Source of the DNA: Aquimarina sp042434915
GTDB taxonomy: Bacteria > Bacteroidota > Bacteroidia > Flavobacteriales > Flavobacteriaceae
DNA length: 64,000 nt
Direction of reading: 5' to 3'
Assembly (NCBI RefSeq): GCF_042434915.1
Contig: NZ_CP170198.1
Span: 1,488,001-1,552,000 of the forward strand
A program made the position numbers and the translations under genes. Below the pieces are notes generated by a model. It worked only from the letters and a program-made list of their open reading frames with translations. It was not told the origin of the DNA and searched no databases. Within the stretch, counting starts at the first letter, position 1, and each line of letters opens with the position of its first letter. Below are positions 1-9,851 of this stretch, in pieces.

Positions 1-274
1 TAGCATTAATATCGATAATAGCATCACGATCTGTAAGATTAATTACAGTTCCCATTACTACTTCATCATTTAATGTATCAACGAAGTTGTCTGCAACTAG
101 CTTTTCAAACTCTACAAGTTTTGAATCCTCGATAGGATCAATTCCTTCTTCGTAGTTGTGCCAGTTAAATTCTTTTAAAAATTGCTCAGGATTCTCTTGT
201 TGTGGAGATGTAGACTTAGCTGCCTTTGGAGCCTCTACTTCCTGAACGTCTGTGTTTTTTGTTTCTTCAGACAT
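1..274 (-). CDS. rpsA: 30S ribosomal protein S1, N-terminal part (runs off left edge)
   Basis: The minus-strand reading frame starts at 274 and stays open to the window edge, giving about 91 residues. A low-complexity N-terminus (MSEETKNTDVQEVEAPKAAK) is followed by FLKEFNWHNYEEGIDPIED and by VVMGTVINLTDRDAIIDINA, the opening strands of the first S1 (OB-fold) domain. This matches the N-terminus of flavobacterial ribosomal protein S1, which binds mRNA on the 30S subunit and helps initiate translation where Shine-Dalgarno signals are weak, as in this phylum. The remaining S1 repeats lie outside the window. A good promoter lies about 115 bp upstream. Confidence 0.93.
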   Translation of the reverse strand, partial: MSEETKNTDVQEVEAPKAAKSTSPQQENPEQFLKEFNWHNYEEGIDPIEDSKLVEFEKLVADNFVDTLNDEVVMGTVINLTDRDAIIDINA

Positions 275-389
275 TGAAGATAAAATTTGTATTCTGTATC
301 TATTTGAGAATCAAAACGAAAACTTTTACAGAAGCGTTAGTTGTAAATAAAAAACCCTTTTCAATTCTCTTACTCGCTAAAAAGGAGTG

Positions 390-420
390 CAAAATTACAA
401 TTTAAAATAATATTAAACAA
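390..420 (-). promoter_or_regulatory. Bacteroidota-type promoter for rpsA
   Basis: Read on the minus strand, a TTG (418-420) is separated by 20 bases from TAATTTTG (390-397). This fits the -33 TTG / -7 TAnnTTTG consensus of the Bacteroidota primary sigma factor. Transcription would start shortly after 385 and leave a leader of roughly 100 nt before the rpsA start at 274. Confidence 0.65.
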
Positions 421-443
421 GCAATTACCTTCAATACCTAAGG

Positions 444-2495
444 CTAAAACTTAATTATCTCAAATTCGCTTCTTCGATTGGTTTGATGTTCTTCTTCACT
501 ACAGATTTTTTCTTCGCAGTTTATTAATGGTTGAGACTCTCCAAAGCCTTGAAACTGCATACGTCTTGCGTTCACATAACCAATAAGAGCTAAATAATTA
601 CGCGTTGATTCCGCACGTTTCTCTGATAACACTTGGTTATAGTTTGCAGTCCCCCGACTGTCGGTATGCGCGCTAATTTTGATATATACCGTTTTATATT
701 TATCTAATTTTAAAGCAAATTCATCTAAAACTTTTTTGGAGTCGGCTCGAATATTCCATTTATCATAATCGAAATATATGGGTGGTAATTCAAAAAATAA
801 TTTGCCATTTTTTTCAATGACAGGAGGCCCTTCGCTATCTGCTAATAATTGTGCTTTAAGCTGCTTGGCTGTTATTGATGGAGAATTTGGTTGAAAAGTG
901 GCCCCATCGACTACAAGTGGTTTTTCTTTATCACTTGACGTGCTTAGAGAATCGGTGGTCTTACTTTTTTCGAGATAAAGAATGATCGTTTGATCTTCTT
1001 TTTCTAGAATTTTAATAGGCTTGGAACGTGTTTCATAACCCACAGCACTAGCTGTTAACTCAAAATTTCCTGGTAAGGTGGTTAAACTAAAGGAAGCAAT
1101 TGAATCAAACCGATTTGAATAAAGTAAACTTTGTTCTGAATTCTTAAGGTTAACTTCTGCATTTGCTACATACTTTTCTGTATTAAAATCACGAACTTCA
1201 AAATGCGTGACATATTCACGTATAAAAATTTCGCCAATTTGACTAAACTCATAAATATCATCACCTCCTTTTTTTCGGTTTGAGGCAAAAAAACCATCAG
1301 TTTCATTATAATAATTTATTGAAAAATCATCGTACCTAGAGTTTATTGGAGCTCCCAGATTAACGGGTTGCTTATATCCACTATCACTAAACTCTGAAAC
1401 GAATAAATCAAGCATACCTAAGCCCAAATGACCATTTGATGCAAAAAATAGGTGATCATCTTTGGATACAAAAGGAAATTGTTCGCGATGTTCGGTATTG
1501 ATTACAGACCCCATATTTACAGGATCCCCATAAATACCTGCATTATCAATTGTCATATAATAAATATCAAAATCTCCATAGCCACCAGGCATATTTGATG
1601 AGAAATATAATTTAGTTCCGTCAGAATTAAGAGCGGGATGCTCTATACTGTACGCTACGTTATTAAACGATAACTTTTCTGGAACCGTCCATTTCCCATC
1701 GATTTTGGTAGCTTTATATAATTGAATAGCATTTTCATTTAAACTATCAAATTTCTTTTTGCCTTTATCATAATTACTCCGTGACAGGTATAAGGTAGTT
1801 TGATCTTGGGTAAAACAAAAATTACCTTCATGTAACTTTCCATTAATTTTCCCCTCAATTTCTTCGCTTTTACCCAAAGGTTGATTATTAACATCAACAG
1901 CAATTTTTCTGATATCCAAAAATGGGCGATGTGTCCACTTGTACTGTTTATCTGTAACTCCATTTGGATATTGATCTGTAGTAAAATAGATTAAACTATC
2001 AATTTTAACTGCACCAAACTCAGATGCAGTAGAATTAAAACTTCCTTCTTTAATCGTATAATTATCTTCCTTTAATTTAAAAGTCTCTATCGTACGAATT
2101 GCATCTCCAGAATCAAAACTAGAATTACCTTTATTTTCATTAAATAATTTCAAAAAAGTTACCGCCTTATCATAATCCCCCAATGCAGAGAGAACTTGAT
2201 ACATCATAAAATTAAACTTATTGCCATAGCTTTTATCTTTGGCATAAAATTTACCCCCCGTTAGTATTTTTAGATAACGATAAGCTGATTTAAATTGAAA
2301 GGTATTATAATACGATTCTGAGATTTTCAAAAGCACAGGTTTTGAATATCCTTCTTCATTTAAAATTTCTTCATATGATAAGGCAGCATTCAAAAAATCT
2401 CCTTTTTCAAAAAATCTATCGGCTCTGCTTTTTTTCTGACCACTCACCGTTAAAACTCCTAAAAAAAGTATTATAGTAATTAAAAATTTTTTCAT
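444..2495 (-). CDS. TPR / PD40 / OmpA-family protein of a T9SS cassette
   Basis: This gene encodes a periplasmic or outer-membrane-associated protein of the PorE-like type, about 683 residues. It has a signal peptide (MKKFLITIILFLGVLTVSG, then Q), TPR-like helices at about 28-150, and PD40 beta-propeller repeats at about 190-420 (HPALNSDGTKLYFSSNMPGG and neighbours). A carboxypeptidase-regulatory-like domain follows at about 440-515. The C-terminal OmpA peptidoglycan-binding domain at about 570-683 has IYFDYDKWNIR, SAHTDSRGTANYN and NRRSEFEI. An ATG two codons upstream (2501) is equally possible. It is the last gene of a minus-strand cassette, 53-59 bp after the PorP/SprF-like gene. In T9SS, such OmpA proteins tether PorP-type barrels to peptidoglycan; its specific role here is inferred from context. 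Confidence 0.85.
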   Translation of the reverse strand: MKKFLITIILFLGVLTVSGQKKSRADRFFEKGDFLNAALSYEEILNEEGYSKPVLLKISESYYNTFQFKSAYRYLKILTGGKFYAKDKSYGNKFNFMMYQVLSALGDYDKAVTFLKLFNENKGNSSFDSGDAIRTIETFKLKEDNYTIKEGSFNSTASEFGAVKIDSLIYFTTDQYPNGVTDKQYKWTHRPFLDIRKIAVDVNNQPLGKSEEIEGKINGKLHEGNFCFTQDQTTLYLSRSNYDKGKKKFDSLNENAIQLYKATKIDGKWTVPEKLSFNNVAYSIEHPALNSDGTKLYFSSNMPGGYGDFDIYYMTIDNAGIYGDPVNMGSVINTEHREQFPFVSKDDHLFFASNGHLGLGMLDLFVSEFSDSGYKQPVNLGAPINSRYDDFSINYYNETDGFFASNRKKGGDDIYEFSQIGEIFIREYVTHFEVRDFNTEKYVANAEVNLKNSEQSLLYSNRFDSIASFSLTTLPGNFELTASAVGYETRSKPIKILEKEDQTIILYLEKSKTTDSLSTSSDKEKPLVVDGATFQPNSPSITAKQLKAQLLADSEGPPVIEKNGKLFFELPPIYFDYDKWNIRADSKKVLDEFALKLDKYKTVYIKISAHTDSRGTANYNQVLSEKRAESTRNYLALIGYVNARRMQFQGFGESQPLINCEEKICSEEEHQTNRRSEFEIIKF

Positions 2496-2554
2496 TAACA
2501 TATTCTTATTAAATTCTTCATTCCTACCAGTATTCGTTTATCGTATTTAGAATA

Positions 2555-3472
2555 TTAGAAAAATCGAGGCGAAGTATATTTATTTGTAAACTTTAATAAA
2601 TCAAAGTTGTAAAGTAAGATTATCTCGTGACTTCCATTGTTATATCCACTCAACTCGCTTATACTAAAATCATAAGCATAACCAATTTTTAGATTTTGAG
2701 TTACTTGAAAACCAGCCAAAGCAACAACTGCATCTTGATATCTATAAGAAACTCCTAGTTCAAAGCGATTATAAATTAAAGAATTTAAAGAAATATCAAA
2801 AGTCAAAGGAGAATCCACAACTTGCTTTATTACTATCGATGGTTTTAGTCGGACATCATCTACAAAATCAAAGATATAACCCGCAATTCCATACAAATGT
2901 GTTTTACTTTGTGAAACACTTACATCTCCTATTTCAACATTGTTGGGTAGAAGGTTTGGTGACGAAATACCTGCATAGAAATTTCTTGAGAACAAAAATA
3001 ATCCTGCACCGACTGTTAATTCTAATTGAGAGCTATTATCTGTAAAAGCAGGGTCATCGGCTACATTAGACTCTGAAGGGTTTATACTAAAATTACTTAT
3101 TCCTGTTTTAAGACCATATGATAATTTGAAATCATCAGAAATACTCGTGATATATGCAAAGTCAATATTGAATAAATGGGTTTGCACAGGTATTGCATCA
3201 CCAATTCTATCATTTATATAATTAACACTAAGCTCTATATTTTCTCGTATAGGAATGTGAGCAAACAGATTTCCTGTTTGTGGCGAACCCTCGACACCCG
3301 TCCATTGTTTTCTGAACAGCAAACCCGTGGAAATAACTCCAGGCAAATTAGTAGCATATCCAGGATTAACTGTACTCATATTATACATATACTGTGAATA
3401 CTGCGGATCTTGTTGGGCAAAAATTACGGTGTAACTCGCCCATATTATACTAAGAAGTAAAAATTTTTTCAT
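2555..3472 (-). CDS. PorP/SprF family type IX secretion system membrane protein
   Basis: This is a 305-residue outer-membrane beta-barrel protein. A signal peptide (residues 1-19, cleaved before QQDPQYSQYMYN) is followed by the family opening QQDPQYSQYMYNMSTVNPGY, repeated amphipathic strands, and the family ending at KYTSPRFF. PorP/SprF proteins work with the T9SS in delivering or anchoring large adhesins carrying type B C-terminal domains, as SprF does for SprB. It starts 7 bp after the stop of the large secreted protein at 3480-6266 and precedes the OmpA-like gene, so the three are probably co-transcribed. It is probably the dedicated partner of that protein; this pairing is inferred from adjacency. 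Confidence 0.9.
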   Translation of the reverse strand: MKKFLLLSIIWASYTVIFAQQDPQYSQYMYNMSTVNPGYATNLPGVISTGLLFRKQWTGVEGSPQTGNLFAHIPIRENIELSVNYINDRIGDAIPVQTHLFNIDFAYITSISDDFKLSYGLKTGISNFSINPSESNVADDPAFTDNSSQLELTVGAGLFLFSRNFYAGISSPNLLPNNVEIGDVSVSQSKTHLYGIAGYIFDFVDDVRLKPSIVIKQVVDSPLTFDISLNSLIYNRFELGVSYRYQDAVVALAGFQVTQNLKIGYAYDFSISELSGYNNGSHEIILLYNFDLLKFTNKYTSPRFF

Positions 3473-3479
3473 GTATGAA

Positions 3480-6266
3480 TTATCTGCTTAAGAAAAAACT
3501 ACCTTGAATTGGTAAATTATTATCAAAATTAGGATTGAAGATGTAAAAATAGGTTCCCGAAGGTAGGTCATCTCCTAAGCGAATAGACACGTTACTTTCT
3601 CCGCGAAACTCTTCGGTGTTACGATTCCCCTCGAAAACTAGACTTCCGTACCGATTAAAAATTTGTAAATCAAAATCTGGAAAGGCTATCGGAATATTAT
3701 ATACTTCTTCGATAAAAAGGGCAAAACTATCGTTTTGAATATCACCATTGGGAGATACACCGTCCTGAAATTCGAGGGTACATAATTCGCCGTTTGAAAA
3801 GCGTTCTCCTGTATTAAGAATTGTTATAGGAACAGCCAAGCGTTCTGATTCACAATTATCTGTGTCCACAGAAGCAATATAATACACTTGATTATCAAAA
3901 AGCAGCGGATTATCTACTATAGGTGTATTACTATCTAAAGATGCATACCAATTATAATTAAGAACATCAACCTCTATATCGTCTAATCGCTTTGCATCAA
4001 GAATACAGAATTCTTGCTCTGGAACCACAGGAATTGGCAAATCAACAATCTGCACAGACACAATAAGGGTTGATCGGTCACAAGGAGCTGTATTGGGTAT
4101 GCTGTATTCAAAATTGTAAATTTGATTTGTAAGAGTTTCAAAAATTAGTACTCCGTCTGCAGTAAGCGCTTTAGTATCCTCTATATCTGTAAAAACACCA
4201 GTCCGAGGTGTATTGCGATCTAATAAAGAATATAGATTAACGCTTCCGTCCAACTTACAAAATGTTTCACTACGATCGTTACCTATAGATATCGGTTCGG
4301 CTATCGTAACAGTAACGAAAGCCTGATCGCTATCACGACATCCATTATTACCAGGTACAGTATAAATATAAGTACCTGGCCCAAGAATTGGCAAGGTTAC
4401 ATCATTGGTGTCAAAAACTCCTAGATGATCATTGGACCTATATCCAAAGGGACCAATCCAAATTCCTGTAGGATCTGGTGTTCCACCTAGTTGGTCAAAC
4501 AAAGTTATGGTAAGCTCATTTGAACATAACTGTACAGAGTTATCTTCACCTGCATCTGCTTCTTTGAAAATTGTAAATGTTAACTCAGCACTATCCAAAC
4601 ATCCCGCTCCGCTAGCAGTATTATGTGTAAAGGTGAAGGTTTGATCAAACGTAATTGTTGGAAGCGTAAAAGGATTTTGAATTATTGCTCCATTCGAATC
4701 CGTCCAGGTTCCTGTAAGAGAAACAGTATTTACACCATTAGTTTTTAGCAATGCTCTCAAATCAACCTGATCTAATGATTCACATAAAAAAACATTATCA
4801 GTTTCTTCTCCTGGGTAATCATAAGGTAGTATTTCTATAGATACTCTAGCTGTTAATGCATCACAAGGACTATTGCATGATTGTATACCAAAAGGATCAC
4901 AATAAAAATCAGTAATACTATCGCTACAATTGATAGCTGGACTTACTCCATATTCGAATGTATATATTCCAGGTGTGGCATATGATGTATTAATACTACC
5001 TAGGTGAGAATATAGGCTATTTAAATCACCCAAATCGTTTATTAATTCTTCTAACCCTAAATCATTTGTTGATCCACCTGGTCCACTCAACAGTCTCCAA
5101 TTGGTAGCGTTATCAGAATCATAGATAAAGTCAACTCCATTTTCAGTTGTGAAATCAATTAAATCAAATAAATTAAAGTTTCCAGGGGATATATTTGCAC
5201 AAATTTGAGGTATAGCAGCCGTTTGTGTAAAAGGTCTTAATTGTTCATAAAAAGTAAAAGAAATAGTACTGGAATCATCAGAACAAACTCCTGATCGTTG
5301 GTTTACAAAGTACTCAAATTCGAATGTTTTACAACCAAAACGTACATTAGCTCCATTCTCAATAACAAAATCATTATATATGGTTCTCAAATTAATTATT
5401 GAATCTTGTTCGTCCTCTATTTGTCCTGTTACATCATTATTGACTAACCAAATACCATTATCACTATCTTCACCCGTTAAATAATGATCATCTCTAAGAT
5501 TGATATCAGCATCATATACTCCTGCAATCATATCATCTTCACATATTTGTATTTCTTCGGCAATACCAGAAAAAACCTGTCTTACTATCGCTATTCTTAC
5601 TGTTGTCTCCATAGCTACAGCACAGGGACTTAAGCCAGGGACTTCGTATGTAAATTCAAATACTTCCTGATCTGGCGTTGGATCTCCTTTTTGATAAGGA
5701 ATTTTTGCATCAAAGTAAGATCCATTAAGACTAATCATATTCACACTTGAGCCATTATATGTCCAAGTCCCATTACGATGTGGCGGTGGGTTCCTACTAT
5801 CATAAACAAATGCAGAAAACAGATCAAAGTTTTGAGAATCGCACCCTTGGGCATTAACATTGAATTCTACCGATCTAGGTAAAGCTACTCCAGAAAAAGG
5901 TCCCAAAATTATACGTCCTGTGATTACAGGATCTGTACCACAACTAGGACTATTTAATTGAAAACTATATTCGTCTACAGAACTCGCTTCTGTAGAATTA
6001 GGTAAGTTCCACAAAGAAAGATTACCAGTTGATTCATCTAATGACGTAGCATATTTTGGATGAATTTCCCAAGTTCCGTCAGATGGTGTAAATCCCATTT
6101 CATCGTAGAGATTAATTATACCATCAGCAACCGAGTCTCCGTCAAAATCAATAGTTTGCATAGCACAAAACTCTAAGGTACGCAGCGGTTGATTACATTG
6201 AGCTTGTAACTTCAAAAATGTAAAAGGAAAAAGAACAACAAATAAAAAAAGGTAATTGTATTTCAC
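3480..6266 (-). CDS. Large secreted protein with T9SS type B (gliding-motility-type) C-terminal sorting domain
   Basis: This 928-residue surface protein has a signal peptide (about 1-22, ending FLKLQAQ). It continues with a long series of Cys-containing, Ig-like beta modules with recurring GTWT, GIW and ADAG segments. It ends with a gliding motility-associated C-terminal domain from about residue 835: DGVSPNGDIQNDSFAL, FDLQIFNRYGSLVFEG and LPSGTYFYIFN. This domain directs export through the T9SS and normally needs a PorP/SprF partner, which is the next gene. The middle repeats give no enzymatic motif; an adhesin role is an inference from architecture. A -7 box lies 18 bp upstream. Confidence 0.88.
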   Translation of the reverse strand: MKYNYLFLFVVLFPFTFLKLQAQCNQPLRTLEFCAMQTIDFDGDSVADGIINLYDEMGFTPSDGTWEIHPKYATSLDESTGNLSLWNLPNSTEASSVDEYSFQLNSPSCGTDPVITGRIILGPFSGVALPRSVEFNVNAQGCDSQNFDLFSAFVYDSRNPPPHRNGTWTYNGSSVNMISLNGSYFDAKIPYQKGDPTPDQEVFEFTYEVPGLSPCAVAMETTVRIAIVRQVFSGIAEEIQICEDDMIAGVYDADINLRDDHYLTGEDSDNGIWLVNNDVTGQIEDEQDSIINLRTIYNDFVIENGANVRFGCKTFEFEYFVNQRSGVCSDDSSTISFTFYEQLRPFTQTAAIPQICANISPGNFNLFDLIDFTTENGVDFIYDSDNATNWRLLSGPGGSTNDLGLEELINDLGDLNSLYSHLGSINTSYATPGIYTFEYGVSPAINCSDSITDFYCDPFGIQSCNSPCDALTARVSIEILPYDYPGEETDNVFLCESLDQVDLRALLKTNGVNTVSLTGTWTDSNGAIIQNPFTLPTITFDQTFTFTHNTASGAGCLDSAELTFTIFKEADAGEDNSVQLCSNELTITLFDQLGGTPDPTGIWIGPFGYRSNDHLGVFDTNDVTLPILGPGTYIYTVPGNNGCRDSDQAFVTVTIAEPISIGNDRSETFCKLDGSVNLYSLLDRNTPRTGVFTDIEDTKALTADGVLIFETLTNQIYNFEYSIPNTAPCDRSTLIVSVQIVDLPIPVVPEQEFCILDAKRLDDIEVDVLNYNWYASLDSNTPIVDNPLLFDNQVYYIASVDTDNCESERLAVPITILNTGERFSNGELCTLEFQDGVSPNGDIQNDSFALFIEEVYNIPIAFPDFDLQIFNRYGSLVFEGNRNTEEFRGESNVSIRLGDDLPSGTYFYIFNPNFDNNLPIQGSFFLSR

Positions 6267-6765
6267 AGAGAAGGTTTAAACCACAAAAGTATAAAAAAAT
6301 CTTAAAAAAAATGCTTGAACATGTTAAATAGTAAGGATTTAGCGTTCACATACATCTATTTTTACTCAGATTATCCATTGTTTTTGAATCTTTATCCTAA
6401 AAAATATTAAGTAATCAAATTATGGTTTAGGTGTTTATTTTATTAAAATCAAAGGCTAAAGTTTTGTTTACTGTTTAAATTACAGTGAGATAGTCCACTT
6501 TTCCAGAGTGCTACTTAATTTAACATAAAGAAATTTACAATACCTTAAAAATAAATAATTGCAATAACAACACTACTATATTACAAATCATTTTTAAGCT
6601 ATATAATTCTTAAATAAAACTTCAATTTTCACTCCTTACAACAAAATATCTATATTTTACGTTGTATTCTATATAAAGTAAAGATATTATTAGTACATTA
6701 CACGTGTTGTATTTGTTTAGGGCTTAAAAAATAGTTATAGTATATTTATAATCCCCAAATAGTAT
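6267..6765. other. 499-bp AT-rich divergent intergenic region between two T9SS cassettes
   Basis: No open reading frame or stable hairpin was recognised. The region separates two outward-facing cassettes and must hold the promoters for both. A clear -7 box for the minus-strand cassette is at its left end. For the plus-strand gene at 6766 I see only imperfect matches, such as TATATTTT near 6651. Confidence 0.5.
6284..6291 (-). promoter_or_regulatory. -7 box of promoter for the left T9SS cassette
   Basis: The minus strand reads TACTTTTG, matching the TAnnTTTG consensus, 17 bp before the start codon at 6266. The upstream -33 region is a poly-T stretch without a clear TTG, so the call rests on the -7 element and its position. 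Confidence 0.45.
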
Positions 6766-9759
6766 ATGATAAAAAAATTACTTACCCCAGTTAAAGCTTT
6801 TATTTCTTTTTTTAATTTATATCGTAATACCAATCCATTAATACATTGCATTTGGATATTAATAGTAGGAATTGCACCAGTTAATTCACAGGATTTTATC
6901 ACTACGTGGCAAACAACTGGAGCAAATCAAACTATAACACTTCCTAATTCTGGAGTTCCTACAGATTATAATTTTAATATTGATTGGGGAGATGGTACTA
7001 TCGAGAATAATATCACTAGTGCAGAATACCAGCATACCTATGTTAGTGCAGGCACTTATACTATTTTGATCAATGGACTATTTGAGCGATTTAACTTTGC
7101 TGCTGTACCCGCTAGTGCGATTAACTTATTATCCGTGGAGCAATGGGGTGCATTAGCAGTATCAGAACTCAATTTTAGTAATGCTTCTAATTTCCAAATT
7201 AACGCAACAGACGCTCCTGATCTTTCAAATGTTACCTCTTTTAATGGTATTTTTCGTAATGCCACTACATTAAATACCGATTTATCTGGTTGGAATACTA
7301 TTACCATAATAGACATGACAGACGCTTTTCGAGGAGCTTCTACCTTTAATGGTAATATTTCAACTTGGAATACACAGAATGTTAGATTTATGAGAGCTAT
7401 GTTTCAAGAAGCTATGGCTTTTAATCAAGATATCGGAGAGTGGAATACAACTAATGTAAGAATTATGGGCTCTATGTTCCGCTCCGCCATTTCGTTTAAT
7501 CAAGATTTAAGTAGCTGGAATACAGCTAATGTAAGAATTATGGGAGACATGTTTGCTGTTGCTTCATCTTTCAATCAAGACCTTAGTAGTTGGAATACGA
7601 GTAATGTGGAAATTATGGGAACTATGTTTGTTAGGGCGTCAGCCTTTAATGGTGATATTAGTAGTTGGAATACTGCAAACGTTACAAATATGGTTCGAAT
7701 GTTTGACAGAGCTACTACTTTTAATCAAGATATTGGTGGTTGGGATACTAGTAATGTTTTAGATATGTCAGGCATGTTTAGTTCGGCTTCTGCTTTTAAC
7801 CAAAATATAGGTAGCTGGAATACCTCAAATCTTCAGTTTATGGGCAACATGTTCAATTCTGCTACTGCATTCAATCAAGATATTGGAAGTTGGAATACAA
7901 CTAATGTTGTTGATATGCAAGGTCTTTTTGTTAGAGCATCGAACTTTAATCAAGATATTTCCTCTTGGGATACTGGTAATATTACAAATATGAGATATGC
8001 GTTTTTTGAAGCGAGTGCCTTTGATCAGGATATTAGTAGTTGGAATACTAGTAATGTATCAAATATGGAATTTATGTTTACTAGAGCAACTGATTTTAAT
8101 CAAGATATTGGAAATTGGAATATATCTAATGTAACAAACATGACAGAAATGTTATCAAATTCTGGACTCTCTCTAGAGAATTATGATAATACTCTGATCG
8201 GATGGGAAGCACAAACCGTGCAATCAGGAGTACCTTTGGGTGCAAATGGATTATCTTATTGCAGCGCGGAAACTGCTCGTAATAGTCTAACTAATGCTTC
8301 TACTAACGCATGGTCTATAACCCAAGATGCTTTGGGCTGCATTGCTATTGAATTTGTTAATTTAACAGCAAGTGACACTGAAGACAATGGAGGGAATCTA
8401 CCAGTTCTACTACTAAACGGAAATCTTACCGTTAATTCTAGTATTACCGTTACCAATGCTGGCACGGGCTCTGCGAGTCCAGGTAATGATTATCTATTCA
8501 CTTCTCCTCAGGTCATCAATGTTCCTGCGGGTACCTATGATGGAACTATTGCAACGGCCATTATCATTCCTACTTTAAGTATTATTGACGATAGTAATAT
8601 TGAAGATAATGAAACTATAGATTTAATCCTTGAATCACCAACTAATGGTCTTTCTCTAGGAACAAATATAACGCACACCTATACAGTTACAGATGACGAA
8701 ATAACTTCAACTATTATATCTATCGGGTCTCCAGTTGATGCCATTGAGGGAGCTTCTAATGCTAGTATTACTATATCACTAGATGGTGGTCAAACCAATA
8801 CTACGGGTAATCCAATAACAGGAACACTAACCTTAACTGGAACAGCAACAAACGGAATTGATTATGCCGATATAACCACTTTTGAAATACCTAATAATGA
8901 AAACAACATCATAATTCCTATAATCGTATTAAATGATACGCAAATTGAAAATGATGAGACTATTATTGCTACCATAACAAACTCCTCTATAGGCAGCATT
9001 AATACTACAAATAATCAAGTGATTGCTACGATAACAGATGATGATACCCTTGTTAATATGAACCCTAACCTTGCAGTTTCAAAGTTAGGGACATATGAAG
9101 ACACTAATAACGATGGTATATTGAATGTTGGTGATCAAATTTTATATACTTTTTCTATAGAAAATACAGGTAATGAAATCATTAGAAATATCAATCTAAC
9201 TGATCCTCTTCCTGGGATATTATTGACTGGTGATCCTATAGATTTGAATATTGGTGAAATCGATGTTAATACGTTTAGTGCATCTTATAGATTAACAGAA
9301 AGAGATATTATATCGGGAATTGTGGTTAATCAAGCTTTTGCTACTGGTCAAACATCCTTGGGTTTAGAAATAATTGATTTTTCTGATGATCCAAATGATA
9401 CTACGGATATAGATGATGATAATGACGGTGATGGAGAGGATGAAACAATTACAGAATTATTAGTAGATCAAGAGTTGATTATTTACAGAGTAATAACGCC
9501 TAACGGTGACGGTATTAATGATGAACTTAGAATTTCTGGACTTCAAAATTTTCCTGACAATACCTTTACCATATATAATCGTTGGGGAACAAAGGTTTTT
9601 CATGTAGACGGGTATGAACAAGAAGGTGTTCCTTTTTTTAGAGGCTTTTCAAAAGGTAAAGAAAAGGTATTACCCTCTGGTAGTTATTATTTCTCTTTAG
9701 AATATAGAAACTCTGCGAACGTTTTAAAATTTAAATCAGGACAAATTTATATTAATTAA
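6766..9759 (+). CDS. BspA-type repeat surface protein with Calx-beta/DUF11-like domains and T9SS type B sorting domain
   Basis: This 997-residue secreted protein has a long signal sequence ending near residue 42 (GIAPVNSQ) and a PKD-like first domain with DWGDGTIENN and YQHTYVSAGTY. From about residue 168 it has twelve BspA/DUF285 repeats of about 25 residues (FNQDIGSWNTSNV..M..MF). Two Calx-beta-like modules follow at about 525-765 (DDSNIEDNETIDLIL and NDTQIENDETIIA), then a DUF11-like module (ILYTFSIENTGNEI). A type B C-terminal domain starts at about 908 with VITPNGDGINDELRISG and FTIYNRWGTKVF. BspA repeats in other bacteria mediate binding to host or partner proteins; the ligand here is unknown. 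It heads the right-hand cassette, 92 bp before a PorP/SprF gene. Confidence 0.88.
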   Translation: MIKKLLTPVKAFISFFNLYRNTNPLIHCIWILIVGIAPVNSQDFITTWQTTGANQTITLPNSGVPTDYNFNIDWGDGTIENNITSAEYQHTYVSAGTYTILINGLFERFNFAAVPASAINLLSVEQWGALAVSELNFSNASNFQINATDAPDLSNVTSFNGIFRNATTLNTDLSGWNTITIIDMTDAFRGASTFNGNISTWNTQNVRFMRAMFQEAMAFNQDIGEWNTTNVRIMGSMFRSAISFNQDLSSWNTANVRIMGDMFAVASSFNQDLSSWNTSNVEIMGTMFVRASAFNGDISSWNTANVTNMVRMFDRATTFNQDIGGWDTSNVLDMSGMFSSASAFNQNIGSWNTSNLQFMGNMFNSATAFNQDIGSWNTTNVVDMQGLFVRASNFNQDISSWDTGNITNMRYAFFEASAFDQDISSWNTSNVSNMEFMFTRATDFNQDIGNWNISNVTNMTEMLSNSGLSLENYDNTLIGWEAQTVQSGVPLGANGLSYCSAETARNSLTNASTNAWSITQDALGCIAIEFVNLTASDTEDNGGNLPVLLLNGNLTVNSSITVTNAGTGSASPGNDYLFTSPQVINVPAGTYDGTIATAIIIPTLSIIDDSNIEDNETIDLILESPTNGLSLGTNITHTYTVTDDEITSTIISIGSPVDAIEGASNASITISLDGGQTNTTGNPITGTLTLTGTATNGIDYADITTFEIPNNENNIIIPIIVLNDTQIENDETIIATITNSSIGSINTTNNQVIATITDDDTLVNMNPNLAVSKLGTYEDTNNDGILNVGDQILYTFSIENTGNEIIRNINLTDPLPGILLTGDPIDLNIGEIDVNTFSASYRLTERDIISGIVVNQAFATGQTSLGLEIIDFSDDPNDTTDIDDDNDGDGEDETITELLVDQELIIYRVITPNGDGINDELRISGLQNFPDNTFTIYNRWGTKVFHVDGYEQEGVPFFRGFSKGKEKVLPSGSYYFSLEYRNSANVLKFKSGQIYIN
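7270..8151 (+). repeat. Twelve tandem 75-bp BspA/DUF285 repeats within the secreted protein
   Basis: The DNA repeats at a 75-bp period encoding 25-residue units. Each unit is centred on a conserved W-N/D-T followed by NV, with M and MF about ten residues later. Twelve units can be counted from LSGWNT to IGNWNISNVTNM. They are diverged at the DNA level, so they look like an old repeat domain rather than a recently expanded array. Confidence 0.85.
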
Positions 9760-9851
9760 AATTCACAAAGACAAATAAAGCTTTCAATAGTGAATTTTCA
9801 AGCTTCTCTTTATGATTTTTTTAAAGACGAGATGAAAAACATTTAAATTAA

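Noticed and set aside
7270..8151. CRISPR-like regular 75-bp repeats
   Set aside because: The repeats are continuous coding sequence with a 25-residue protein period and no unique spacers; they are BspA/DUF285 repeats.
9760..9805. Hairpin AAATTCAC/GTGAATTT after the BspA-type gene
   Set aside because: Loop is long, stem short and no U tract; the next two genes belong to the same cassette, so termination here is unlikely.
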